From assembly GCA_025935275.1 (NCBI GenBank), contig JAICVP010000047.1, positions 1-11,148 on the forward strand: a stretch of 11,148 nt of DNA, given 5' to 3'. The number at the start of each line of letters is the position of its first letter. Position 1 is the stretch's first letter. Origin of the DNA: Thermoleophilia bacterium (lineage in GTDB: Bacteria > Actinomycetota > Thermoleophilia > Gaiellales > Gaiellaceae). The position numbers were made by a program, and so were the translations under genes. Positions 4,635 to 11,148 of this stretch are shown here, piece after piece. Below the pieces are notes generated by a model. It did not search any database. It was given only the letters and a program-made list of their open reading frames with translations, and was not told the origin of the DNA.

Positions 4635-5573
4635 TCAGCGGAGCTCTTTGTTCGACTCCATGTCGAACCACATGGCGAAGAGCAGGAGCTGCAGACCAGA
4701 GATGACGAGCAGGGCGACGAGGACGATCGAGGCGCTGGTGATCGGGTTCCCCGCGATGCGCAGCCCGACCTCGAGCCAGCCGAGCACAAAGCCGGCACCG
4801 AAGAGCAGCATCCCGAGCGAGTAGAAGAGGATGAGGGGATGGAAGTCGCGGATGATGTACTTCTCCTTCATCCGCCAGAAGAAGCCCTTCGTCAGGAGCC
4901 ACGAGATCTTCGGGACCACGTGGCGGAGGCGGATGCCGCTCCGCTCGCCGACGCCGTAGATCGGGCGCGACGGGTAATCCCGCACGCGGCGGTTCCAGAC
5001 GTTCAGGTGGACGAGCAGGTCATTGGGGAAGCCGTAGCGCTTGTAGATCCGGTCGAGGTCGAGCAGCTTGAGGGTCTCGAGGTTCACCGCCGTGTAGCCC
5101 GACTGTGAGTCGGCCACGTGCCAGTAGCCAGAGGCGATCTTCGTCAGGAAGGACAGCACCGCGTTCCCGAGATAGCGCGTGCGCGGGATGAGCTCCCACG
5201 CCTGGCCGGTGAAGAGCCTGTTCGCCTTGGCGTAGTCGACCTGGTCTGCCGCGACGCCCTGCACGAGGGTCTCGAGATCGTCGGGATCCATCTGGCCGTC
5301 GGCGGCCATCACCGCCGTGACCTCGATCTCCTCGGCGATGGCGCGCTTGTAGCCCGTGACGATGGCCGCCCCGACGCCCTGATTGCGCTCGTGCTCGATC
5401 AGGTCGACGCGAGGGTCGGCACCCTTGACCTTCTCCACTGTGGCGTCGGTGGAGGCGTCGTCGACCACGATGATCCGGTCGACGAACGCCGGGATCGTCG
5501 AGACCGTGGAGGCGATGAGCGCCTCCTCGTTGTATGCGGGCACGACAACGGCGACGCTCTTACCGTCGTACAT
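4635..5573 (-). CDS. Family 2 glycosyltransferase, polyprenyl-phosphate sugar synthase type (DPM1/GtrB-like)
   Basis: The protein has 312 residues. Seen: a GT-A domain with VVVPAYNEE (9-17), VVDDASTD (36-43), HERNQGVGAA (61-70), the metal-site motif ADGQMDP (91-97) and QSGY (157-160). Two C-terminal membrane helices follow at about 247-267 and 281-302. Known: enzymes of this shape move a sugar from an NDP-sugar to a polyprenyl (dolichyl or undecaprenyl) phosphate on the cytoplasmic membrane face. Inference: it makes a lipid-linked sugar donor used outside the cell by the GT-C-like protein encoded 27 nt upstream, with the UPF0104-like protein as a candidate flippase. ATG 5573 is the first start. 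The Shine-Dalgarno signal is weak, so coupling to the upstream gene is likely. The donor sugar cannot be told from the sequence. Confidence 0.92.
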   Translation of the reverse strand: MYDGKSVAVVVPAYNEEALIASTVSTIPAFVDRIIVVDDASTDATVEKVKGADPRVDLIEHERNQGVGAAIVTGYKRAIAEEIEVTAVMAADGQMDPDDLETLVQGVAADQVDYAKANRLFTGQAWELIPRTRYLGNAVLSFLTKIASGYWHVADSQSGYTAVNLETLKLLDLDRIYKRYGFPNDLLVHLNVWNRRVRDYPSRPIYGVGERSGIRLRHVVPKISWLLTKGFFWRMKEKYIIRDFHPLILFYSLGMLLFGAGFVLGWLEVGLRIAGNPITSASIVLVALLVISGLQLLLFAMWFDMESNKELR

Positions 5574-5600
5574 CGAGCCCGACTCTAGCTCCCGGGTCGG

Positions 5601-7739
5601 TCAAGACCTGACGTCGTACAGGGTGAAACGGTCGTCGTCGTACACGACGGGGAAGCGGTCGAGGAAGTGCTGAGGGTGGCTGCGCTCCTTGTTCACGAGC
5701 ACCCAGTCGGCTCCCCAGCGCTCGAGGATCGCCTCGCGCTCGGCGTCGGTCAGACTGTCGTCCCCGAAGAACAAGCGCGCGTCGCGAGCGCGCGCAAACA
5801 CATGGTTCGCCCGGACCACCGCCACGTGGCCGGGGCTCGAGGCGTTGATGTCCACAGGCGCGTACGCGGCGATGCGGTAGGCCGTGGCCCGGTCGGAGAA
5901 GACGACGTCGCCCTCGGACGTGTCTGCTCTGACAGCCTGGATGACGGCCGGCGTCAGCAGGTTGTCGGCTGACGCCCGCTCGACGCGAGAGAAGCCTGAC
6001 ACTGCAACCGGGAGCACGAAGGCGAGCGCAGCAACGAGCGCCCAGCGCCCCGGCTCCGGGCCTCGGCGCGGTCGCCACGCACCGTAGAGAAGCGCTGCCA
6101 GGGCGCCAGCGCAGCCGAGCCACACGGCCCAGCTCGGCCCGCCATGGATGTAGAAGTTTCCCCGCGTGGACGTGAACTCGCCCGGATAGAGAAGGACCAG
6201 CAGGACGCCGGCTGCGGCCGCGGCCGCGACTCCCCAAACGCGCAGGCGCGCGAGGACGACGCATCCTCCCACGACGGCAAAAGAGACGGGTAGAAACTCC
6301 GGGATCCGCCGCGCCTGTGACAGCGAGAGGAGGTCCGCGAGAACCGTGAAGACGGGCGGCACGAGAACCATGAACAGGAGGAGGAAGCCGCCGCCCAGGA
6401 CGAGCGCCGCCCAGAGCCGCCTCGCAGCAAGGCCGGCGATCGGAATGGCGAGTAGGCCCGCGACAACCACGGGCCCCGCGCGAGAGATGGCCTCGGGTGC
6501 CAACCCGATCCAGGGCCCGAGCATGGTGGCGATGTGGCCGTAGTTGGCGAGCTCCTGGTCGCGAAGTGCAGCGCTCGGCGTGACTGAGCTCGAGCTCTGG
6601 ATCACCGGATAGAACGCGAGGAGGAAGAGCAGAAGCGGCGCCGTGATCGTTCCCAGCACGATCACCGCTCGCGTGAGGAGCGGTTCCCAGGCCCGGATGA
6701 GGACGAAACGCGCGAGCAGGAAGCCGAGGATCAGCATGACCACATACGGCGTGTATGAGGGGTGCACCGCCGTAAGGCCCAGGCTTGCTGCTCCGAGACA
6801 CAGGAGCGTCGTCCACCCTCCCTCGACGACGAACGTGAACCCCAGAGCGACGATTGCCGGGGCGAGGAGCAGATGGCTGGCCGCCTGGGGCTGCGAGACC
6901 GTTTCGAACAAGCCGGTCCCAGCGAGGTTCGCCTGATTCTGAGCGAAGCCGAGGTTCGCGAGCTGCACGGCGGCGAGGGCGACGCCGCCGAACGGCGAGC
7001 GGAAGACCGCGGTACCGGCCGCATAGGCAAGGAGCAGCGCCAGCGGGACGAGGACGGCCGGGAGGTATACGAGGACTTCCGTCACGTCGACGCCTGCGAG
7101 ACGAGCGATGAGCGCATCGACCCCGTGCCAGAGCGGAAAGGCGTAACCGGGATGGAGGCCGCCGTCCTTGAACTCGTTCACGCTCGAAAGACCGTTCAGC
7201 ACGTCGAGCTCCGCGAGCTTCCGAGCACGCCCGAGATGGAAGAAGCCGTCGCCGTTGACCGGGCCGGCGGCCCACCAGACGACAGCGGAGACCAGGATGC
7301 CGGAGGCGAACACCGCTCCCAGGGCACGCCGTTCCACCGGTTCGACCGGATGCGTGCCGATCCGCAAGGCCGCGGGTACGGCGACGACCAAGCTCACCGA
7401 GGCGACCACGATTCCCATGAGGAGAATCGACCCTCCTGCCGCGAAGACGAGGGCGAGCCCGAAGGCGTCGATCGCGAGGCTCAGGGCGAACGAGCCCGCG
7501 ACCGCGATCCCCGGCGAAGCCGGCCAGCCGATTGCGCGGAGGAGCAGCGCCCCGGGCACGAGCAGCACGCACGCGGCGGACGCGGCGAGGCGAATCGCGA
7601 GGCCGAAGCCTGTCTCGGGCAGCAGGTGTGCCAGAAGAAGAGTCGCCGGGGCGAGCGCGACGATGCCGACGAAGCGTCCTCCCGCCCTGAGGGCGGGCGG
7701 TGCCGTCAGGGAAGCTATCCGGCCGCTTCTTCCCTCCAC
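5601..7739 (-). CDS. Large polytopic membrane protein, probable GT-C-type glycosyltransferase
   Basis: The protein has 712 residues with many hydrophobic helices from about 23 to 580. Seen: the early acidic loop motif GPVNGDGFFHLGRARKL (159-175), whose Asp-x-x-x-His arrangement sits where GT-C enzymes carry their catalytic acidic residue after the first helices. There is also a soluble C-terminal domain (about 595-712) with SEGDVVFSDRATAYRIAAY and ERWGADWVLVNKE, a pattern common at the end of bacterial GT-C proteins. Known: GT-C enzymes transfer sugars from polyprenyl-phosphate or pyrophosphate donors outside the cytoplasm. Acceptor and sugar are unknown, and a non-enzymatic or polymerase-like role is possible. 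GTG 7739 is the first start after an in-frame stop (7760-7758); no clear Shine-Dalgarno precedes it. It sits between the flippase-like gene (18-nt gap) and the GT2 gene (27-nt gap). Confidence 0.85.
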   Translation of the reverse strand: MEGRSGRIASLTAPPALRAGGRFVGIVALAPATLLLAHLLPETGFGLAIRLAASAACVLLVPGALLLRAIGWPASPGIAVAGSFALSLAIDAFGLALVFAAGGSILLMGIVVASVSLVVAVPAALRIGTHPVEPVERRALGAVFASGILVSAVVWWAAGPVNGDGFFHLGRARKLAELDVLNGLSSVNEFKDGGLHPGYAFPLWHGVDALIARLAGVDVTEVLVYLPAVLVPLALLLAYAAGTAVFRSPFGGVALAAVQLANLGFAQNQANLAGTGLFETVSQPQAASHLLLAPAIVALGFTFVVEGGWTTLLCLGAASLGLTAVHPSYTPYVVMLILGFLLARFVLIRAWEPLLTRAVIVLGTITAPLLLFLLAFYPVIQSSSSVTPSAALRDQELANYGHIATMLGPWIGLAPEAISRAGPVVVAGLLAIPIAGLAARRLWAALVLGGGFLLLFMVLVPPVFTVLADLLSLSQARRIPEFLPVSFAVVGGCVVLARLRVWGVAAAAAAGVLLVLLYPGEFTSTRGNFYIHGGPSWAVWLGCAGALAALLYGAWRPRRGPEPGRWALVAALAFVLPVAVSGFSRVERASADNLLTPAVIQAVRADTSEGDVVFSDRATAYRIAAYAPVDINASSPGHVAVVRANHVFARARDARLFFGDDSLTDAEREAILERWGADWVLVNKERSHPQHFLDRFPVVYDDDRFTLYDVRS

Positions 7740-7757
7740 CCGGCCGATTCTAGGTGG

Positions 7758-8726
7758 CTACCCCTCGCGGGGCCGCACGAGCGCCGGGCGCAGGCTGTCC
7801 CAGATCATGATCGCGCCGCCCGGGATCGAGGCCGCCACGGTGACCGCGTAGAAGAGGAACCCGGTGGCGAACGCTGCGTCGGCGTCCACCCCGAAACGAC
7901 CGAGGAAGGCGATGAAGAAGGCCTCCCGAACGCCCAGGCCATTGATCGTGAACGGGATGAGCATGACGAGGAAGAGCAGCGGCCCCATGATGATGTAGAC
8001 GAGTGGGCTGACATCGATTCCGACCGCTTCGCCGCAGAGCCAGATCGAGAGGATGCGGACGAACTGGAAGACGACGGTCGCGCCGAGGACGATGAGGAGC
8101 GCGCGGGGCTGGGCGCGGTAGCCGTGCAAGGCATCCCAGAGGCTCCGAAACCCCCGCGCCAGGGCCCGGGTGCCGCCGCGGTTCTGGAGCCACGCGTTCG
8201 TCCTGCGCGAGAACATCAGCGCGAGCGCGAGCACAAGGCCCACGGAGAGCACGATCTCGAGGATGAGGACTTCCTGGATGTTGTTGTAGCGCCCGACCGC
8301 CAGGACGAGCCCGATCGCGACGAGGACGAGCGTGCCCGCGGAGCCGACAACGCGCTCCATGAGGACGGCGCCCGCCACCTCTGCCTTCGCCTCCGGCCGC
8401 CGGCGCGCGTGCGCGGCGATGCGCACCGTGTCCCCGCCGATCGAGGTCGGGAGCACCTGGCCGGCCGCGTAGCCCACGAAGTAGAGCTTGGTCAGCCAGG
8501 ACAGCGGTTCCTGGATCCCCTTGGAGGCGAGCAGGGCCTTCCAGCGCCAGGCCATTCCCACCGTGGTCACGAGGAAGATCAGGTACGAGGCGAGGAGGTA
8601 CCAGCCGTTGCTCGACCCGATCAGGTCGACCGTCTTGCCCAGGTCGATCTGCCAGATCAGGTAGGCCAGGACGCCTGCGCTGACGAGCACCTGCAGGGTG
8701 ATGCGGACCGGCCGGCTGATCCTCAT
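7758..8726 (-). CDS. UPF0104 / LPG-synthase-like flippase-type integral membrane protein
   Basis: The protein has 322 residues. ATG 8726 is chosen over the longer open frame (to 9269), whose extra part is an out-of-frame shadow of the aminotransferase gene. Seen: several hydrophobic helices (about 10-27, 41-58, 130-145, 153-172, 208-228, 241-260, 285-300) and the family signatures VLPTSIGGDTVR (91-102), MERVVG (123-128) and INGLGVREAF (261-270). Known: this family shares the membrane part of lysyl-phosphatidylglycerol synthase (MprF), which moves lipids across the membrane. Free-standing members occur often in polysaccharide and glycolipid loci. Inference: it flips the polyprenyl-linked sugar made by the GT2 enzyme, or a glycolipid, to the outer face. 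The aminotransferase stop lies only 4 nt upstream and the next gene 18 nt downstream. Confidence 0.9.
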   Translation of the reverse strand: MRISRPVRITLQVLVSAGVLAYLIWQIDLGKTVDLIGSSNGWYLLASYLIFLVTTVGMAWRWKALLASKGIQEPLSWLTKLYFVGYAAGQVLPTSIGGDTVRIAAHARRRPEAKAEVAGAVLMERVVGSAGTLVLVAIGLVLAVGRYNNIQEVLILEIVLSVGLVLALALMFSRRTNAWLQNRGGTRALARGFRSLWDALHGYRAQPRALLIVLGATVVFQFVRILSIWLCGEAVGIDVSPLVYIIMGPLLFLVMLIPFTINGLGVREAFFIAFLGRFGVDADAAFATGFLFYAVTVAASIPGGAIMIWDSLRPALVRPREG

Positions 8727-8730
8727 GGCC

Positions 8731-9864
8731 TCAGGAGGCGAAGCGGGCGTGGACACGGCGAAGCGCGTCCACCGCGTCCGCGATGTCCTCGTCCGAGTGC
8801 GCCGGCGAGAGCGGCAGGGAGAGCACCTCGCCCCCGGCCCGCTCCGCGACGGGGAGCGAGGGCTGGTTGGGGAAGTGCTCGCGGTAGTACGTGAGCGTGT
8901 GCACCGGCAGGAAGTGGATGCTCGTGCCGATGTTCTCCTCGGCGAGCGCGCGCTGGTAGGCGTCGCGATCGGCGCCCGCGTCCTCGGGGTCGATGCGGAC
9001 GATGTAGAGGTGGAGCGCGTGACGATCGCGTGGGTCGCGGGCCAGGGGCGTGATGCCGGCCAGGTCGGCCACGGCTGCGTCGTAGGCCTCGACGTGGCGG
9101 CGCCGGATCTCGGCGTGCGCGTCGATCTTGTCGAGCTGGCAGAGCGCAATCGCCGCGAGGACGTCTGAGAGATTCGCCTTGAAGCCCGCCGTCCGCACGT
9201 CGTAGAGCGAACCGTGGCTGCGGCGCATGAGGCGGAGCTCGCGCACTTCCTCCGCCAGCGCGTCGTCATCCGTCGTGATTGCGCCGCCCTCGCCCGCGGC
9301 GACGTTCTTCGTTGCGTAGAGAGACAGGCAGGTGGCGCGGGCGATCGAGCCGATCCGCCGGCCGCGGTAGCGCGCCTCGACGGCGTGCGCGGCGTCCTCG
9401 ACGACGGGCAGCCCCAGCGCGACGAGCGGGTCGAGGTCGGCGGGCTGGCCGGCCAGGTCGACGGGGAGGGTCGCCTTCGTCTTCTCGTTCACGGCCGCGG
9501 CGACGAGGTCCGGGTCGATGTTCAGGTCGGAGTCGCGCACGTCGACGAACACCGGCTTGGCTCCGGTGTGGACGATCACGTTGGCCGTCGCCGGCCAGGT
9601 GATCGGAGTGGTGATCACCTCGTCGCCGGGCCCGAGGCCCAGGCCGACGAGGGAGAGGTGCATGGCTGCGGTGCCGGAGGCGACGGCCAGAGCGTGGCGT
9701 GCGCCGGTCAGTTCGGCGAGCCGGCGCTCGAGCTCCTCCGCGCGCGGACCGGTCGTCAGCCAGCCGCTCTCGAGCGTCTCGGTGACCGCGGCGATCTCCT
9801 CCGGCCCGATCGCCGGGGGCTGGAAGGAGAGGAACGTCTTACGTTTGCTGGAGGACAGCTGCAT
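8731..9864 (-). CDS. DegT/DnrJ/EryC1/StrS-family PLP-dependent sugar aminotransferase
   Basis: The protein has 377 residues, a normal length. Seen: GWLTTGPRAEELE (34-46), VASGTAAMHL (61-70), the Thr-Trp of PITWPATAN (87-95), VVEDAAHAVEARYRGRRIG (154-172, D157 contacting the PLP ring) and the PLP-binding lysine K186 in SLYATKNVAAGEGG. The TSIHFLPVH and SLPLSP motifs typical of the family lie near the C-terminus. Known: these enzymes convert an NDP-keto-sugar (often 4-keto-6-deoxy) to an amino sugar with glutamate as donor, in the cytoplasm. The SDR end at the right edge may supply the keto sugar and the ATP-grasp enzyme may act on the amine; both are inferences. ATG 9864 lies 26 nt inside the ATP-grasp gene, with a poor Shine-Dalgarno, so coupled translation is likely. 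The product sugar cannot be assigned. Confidence 0.95.
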   Translation of the reverse strand: MQLSSSKRKTFLSFQPPAIGPEEIAAVTETLESGWLTTGPRAEELERRLAELTGARHALAVASGTAAMHLSLVGLGLGPGDEVITTPITWPATANVIVHTGAKPVFVDVRDSDLNIDPDLVAAAVNEKTKATLPVDLAGQPADLDPLVALGLPVVEDAAHAVEARYRGRRIGSIARATCLSLYATKNVAAGEGGAITTDDDALAEEVRELRLMRRSHGSLYDVRTAGFKANLSDVLAAIALCQLDKIDAHAEIRRRHVEAYDAAVADLAGITPLARDPRDRHALHLYIVRIDPEDAGADRDAYQRALAEENIGTSIHFLPVHTLTYYREHFPNQPSLPVAERAGGEVLSLPLSPAHSDEDIADAVDALRRVHARFAS

Positions 9865-11044
9865 CTTCGGTCTCGAAGCGTATTAAGTCGGCTGCGCGGT
9901 CGGCATTCGCGAGGGCATCGTCGCGGGAGGAGCCCGTGGCGAGAACAAAGCCGGCGCGGTCCGAGCCCCTCAGGAACGGGCCGAAGACGTAGCCGGGGCG
10001 CCGGTAGACGCGGGCGTCGACGACCCCATTCGCCGCGCGGGCCTGCTCGACGCCGTCGAGCGCGACGAGCTCTCCTTGCGGCGGAACCAGGAAGCGCACG
10101 CAGGCGCCTGTGGACGGAGTGGGCTCCGGAACGGCGACCGGCTCGCCGAGCGCAGCAGCCAGCGCGAGCTCGTTCGGGTCGATGCCGAGCGCCTCGCGGC
10201 AGACCTCGGCGTCGTGGCCGCCGCCGAGGCGCGCGGCGAGCTCCATGACCCTGGCTCCGCCGTCCGCGAGCCTCACTTGCGTGTAGGTCGGGCCGTTCTG
10301 GATGCCGAGCGCCGCCGCGGCCCCGCGGGCGATCTCGACGGCCTCGCTCACGTCGTGGGCACTCGGCCAGACGTGCGCGAGCGCGACTCCGAAGGCCGGA
10401 GGATCCGCCGTGAGGCGGTCCGTCACCGTCAGGGGATGGAAGACGCCGTCGGCCGAGAACGCGTTCACGGTCACCTCGGGGCCTTCGACCAGCTCCTCGA
10501 CGAGGGCGCAGCCCACACGCGACTCCGAGACCGCGAGCTCCACGGCCGCCTCGAGCTCTGATGCGTCGCGGACGAGCGTGAGCCCCTTCTGGCCCTGCCG
10601 GTCCGGCGGCTTCACCACGCAGGGGACCGGGAGCCCGTCGGCCTCCGTCGTGATCCGCCAGTCGGGCTGCGGGACACCGGCCTCGCCGAGCCGCTCCCGC
10701 TGGCGCTGCTTCGACACGGCGAGCGACGCGGTCTCAGGCGAGAGCGGGTGCCGGAGCCCGAAGCGCGCGGCGACGCGGGCGGCGATGGCGACGGGCCAGT
10801 CGATCCCAGGGGCGATGACGCCGTCGATCCCCTCCGCCTCGGCGAGCTTCCCGATCGCGGGCTCGTCCTCGGCCGAGACGATCGCGCGCTTGTCCGCGTA
10901 CTCGAAGCCCGGCGCCTGGGCGTCGCGGTCGCAGGCCACGACGAAGAGGCCGCGGTCACGCGCCGCGCGAAGAAGCCCGAGCTGTGCCGGGCCGGCCCCT
11001 AGGACGAGAAGACGGCGCTGTCTGTCCGAAGCGGAGATTCCCAC
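9839..11044 (-). CDS. ATP-grasp superfamily ligase (carboxylate-amine ligase type)
   Basis: The protein has 401 residues. Seen: an N-terminal Rossmann-like preATP-grasp domain (RLLVLGAGPAQLGLLRAA, 11-28; VVACDRD, 35-41), then the ATP-grasp fold with VVKPPDRQGQKGLTLV (143-158; K145 and K153 as likely ATP-binding lysines), the adenine-contact hinge ALVEELVEGPEVTVNAF (180-196) and the metal-binding end VMELAARLGGGHDAEVC (266-282, E268). The usual E-x-N triad reads E-L-A here, as in some peptide-ligase-like members. Known: such enzymes activate a carboxylate as acyl-phosphate and join it to an amine or thiol. Inference: with the aminotransferase it may attach an amino acid or other acid to an amino sugar. 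GTG 11044 is the first usable start after an in-frame stop and lies 46 nt inside the upstream SDR gene. Confidence 0.9.
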   Translation of the reverse strand: MGISASDRQRRLLVLGAGPAQLGLLRAARDRGLFVVACDRDAQAPGFEYADKRAIVSAEDEPAIGKLAEAEGIDGVIAPGIDWPVAIAARVAARFGLRHPLSPETASLAVSKQRQRERLGEAGVPQPDWRITTEADGLPVPCVVKPPDRQGQKGLTLVRDASELEAAVELAVSESRVGCALVEELVEGPEVTVNAFSADGVFHPLTVTDRLTADPPAFGVALAHVWPSAHDVSEAVEIARGAAAALGIQNGPTYTQVRLADGGARVMELAARLGGGHDAEVCREALGIDPNELALAAALGEPVAVPEPTPSTGACVRFLVPPQGELVALDGVEQARAANGVVDARVYRRPGYVFGPFLRGSDRAGFVLATGSSRDDALANADRAADLIRFETEDAAVLQQT

Positions 11045-11148
11045 CAGGCCCGATTCTCGTCATACCACCCGATGGTGCGCTCGAGACCCTCCTCGAAAGA
11101 GGTGCGCGCGCGCCAGCCGAGGAGGGTTTCCGCCTTGTCGGTCGAGCC
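10999..11148 (-). CDS. NAD-dependent epimerase/dehydratase (SDR, nucleotide-sugar type), C-terminal end only, cut by the right window edge
   Basis: The last 49 codons and the TAG stop are in the window. The peptide STDKAETLLGWRARTSFEEG, followed by LERTIGWYDENRAWW, is the usual end of extended SDR enzymes such as UDP/dTDP-glucose 4,6-dehydratases and UDP-sugar 4-epimerases ('lGW.P.tsfeeGl..ti.WY..n..W'). About 14 residues follow the point where the family normally ends, and they overlap the ATP-grasp start by 46 nt. Which SDR reaction it catalyses cannot be judged, because the cofactor and catalytic motifs (GxxGxxG, YxxxK) lie outside. As the neighbour of a sugar aminotransferase, a 4,6-dehydratase or epimerase feeding it is a sensible guess. 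Confidence 0.85.
   Translation of the reverse strand, partial: GSTDKAETLLGWRARTSFEEGLERTIGWYDENRAWWESPLRTDSAVFSS

Noticed and set aside
4595..4798. Upstream extension of the lipoprotein frame
   Set aside because: The added residues are low-complexity, overlap the GT2 gene and would bury a textbook lipoprotein signal peptide.
5560..7572. Minus-strand 670-codon frame overlapping the GT-C-like gene
   Set aside because: It is Arg/Pro/Gly-rich without hydrophobic helices. It is a second-frame shadow of the real gene at 5601-7739.
7681..7697. Perfect inverted repeat CCCGCCCT-G-AGGGCGGG
   Set aside because: It lies inside the first codons of the GT-C-like gene, where it codes for Pro-Ala-Leu-Arg-Ala-Gly. 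No U-tract follows. In DNA this rich in G+C it may be chance, though an effect on translation of that gene cannot be excluded.
6762..8894. Very long plus-strand open frame (710 codons) opposite the GT-C-like and flippase-like genes
   Set aside because: The product is an Arg/Asp/Glu/Gly-rich shadow with no domains. The minus-strand frames encode well-formed membrane proteins with family motifs. Long antisense frames are usual in G+C-rich DNA.
8727..9269. Upstream extension of the UPF0104-like frame into the aminotransferase gene
   Set aside because: The extra residues are a Thr/Ser/Arg-rich out-of-frame reading of the aminotransferase. The family N-terminus starts at ATG 8726.

Overview
The window is G+C-rich (roughly two-thirds by eye), densely packed with genes and rich in GTG/TTG starts. 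It has secreted proteins with Gram-positive-style architecture and a polysaccharide locus of actinobacterial character. A deep-branching actinobacterium (for example Thermoleophilia) is my best guess. That is an inference from protein style, not a database result. No rRNA, tRNA, CRISPR array, insertion sequence, attachment site or origin is visible.

The layout is two minus-strand gene blocks separated by one plus-strand gene. Block A runs from the right edge down to about 4181: the C-terminal end of an SDR-type nucleotide-sugar epimerase/dehydratase, an ATP-grasp ligase, a DegT/DnrJ/EryC1-type sugar aminotransferase, a UPF0104/LPG-synthase-like membrane flippase-type protein, a large GT-C-like membrane protein, a GtrB/DPM-like family 2 glycosyltransferase and a small lipoprotein. 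Neighbours overlap or lie at most 40 nt apart, so this looks like one operon. Block B (3427 down to the left edge) holds a fused Wzz/BY-kinase, a NarL-type response regulator, a stand-alone pseudo-receiver and the N-terminal 252 codons of a polyprenyl-phosphate sugar-phosphate transferase. Its three junctions are all 4-nt stop/start overlaps.

Between the blocks a plus-strand gene (about 3662-4177) encodes a secreted, Gly/Ser/Thr-rich protein with a C-terminal membrane anchor and an RRR tail. It converges on the lipoprotein gene with only 3 nt between stop codons. The 234-nt region 3428-3661, between it and block B, is the main regulatory stretch. It carries a 12-bp palindrome, several hairpins, three copies of the 7-mer TGGTTCT and candidate divergent promoters.

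Functionally, block A looks able to make a modified (amino, perhaps amino-acylated) nucleotide sugar. It could also load a sugar onto polyprenyl phosphate (GT2), move it across the membrane (UPF0104-like) and transfer it outside the cell (GT-C). Block B would start repeat-unit synthesis on undecaprenyl phosphate (sugar transferase) and control chain length and export (Wzz/BY-kinase), with two atypical response-regulator proteins co-translated. The points most worth following up are the kinase/atypical-receiver/initiating-transferase cassette, the Gtr-like three-protein set with an unusual flippase partner, and the ATP-grasp/aminotransferase pair.
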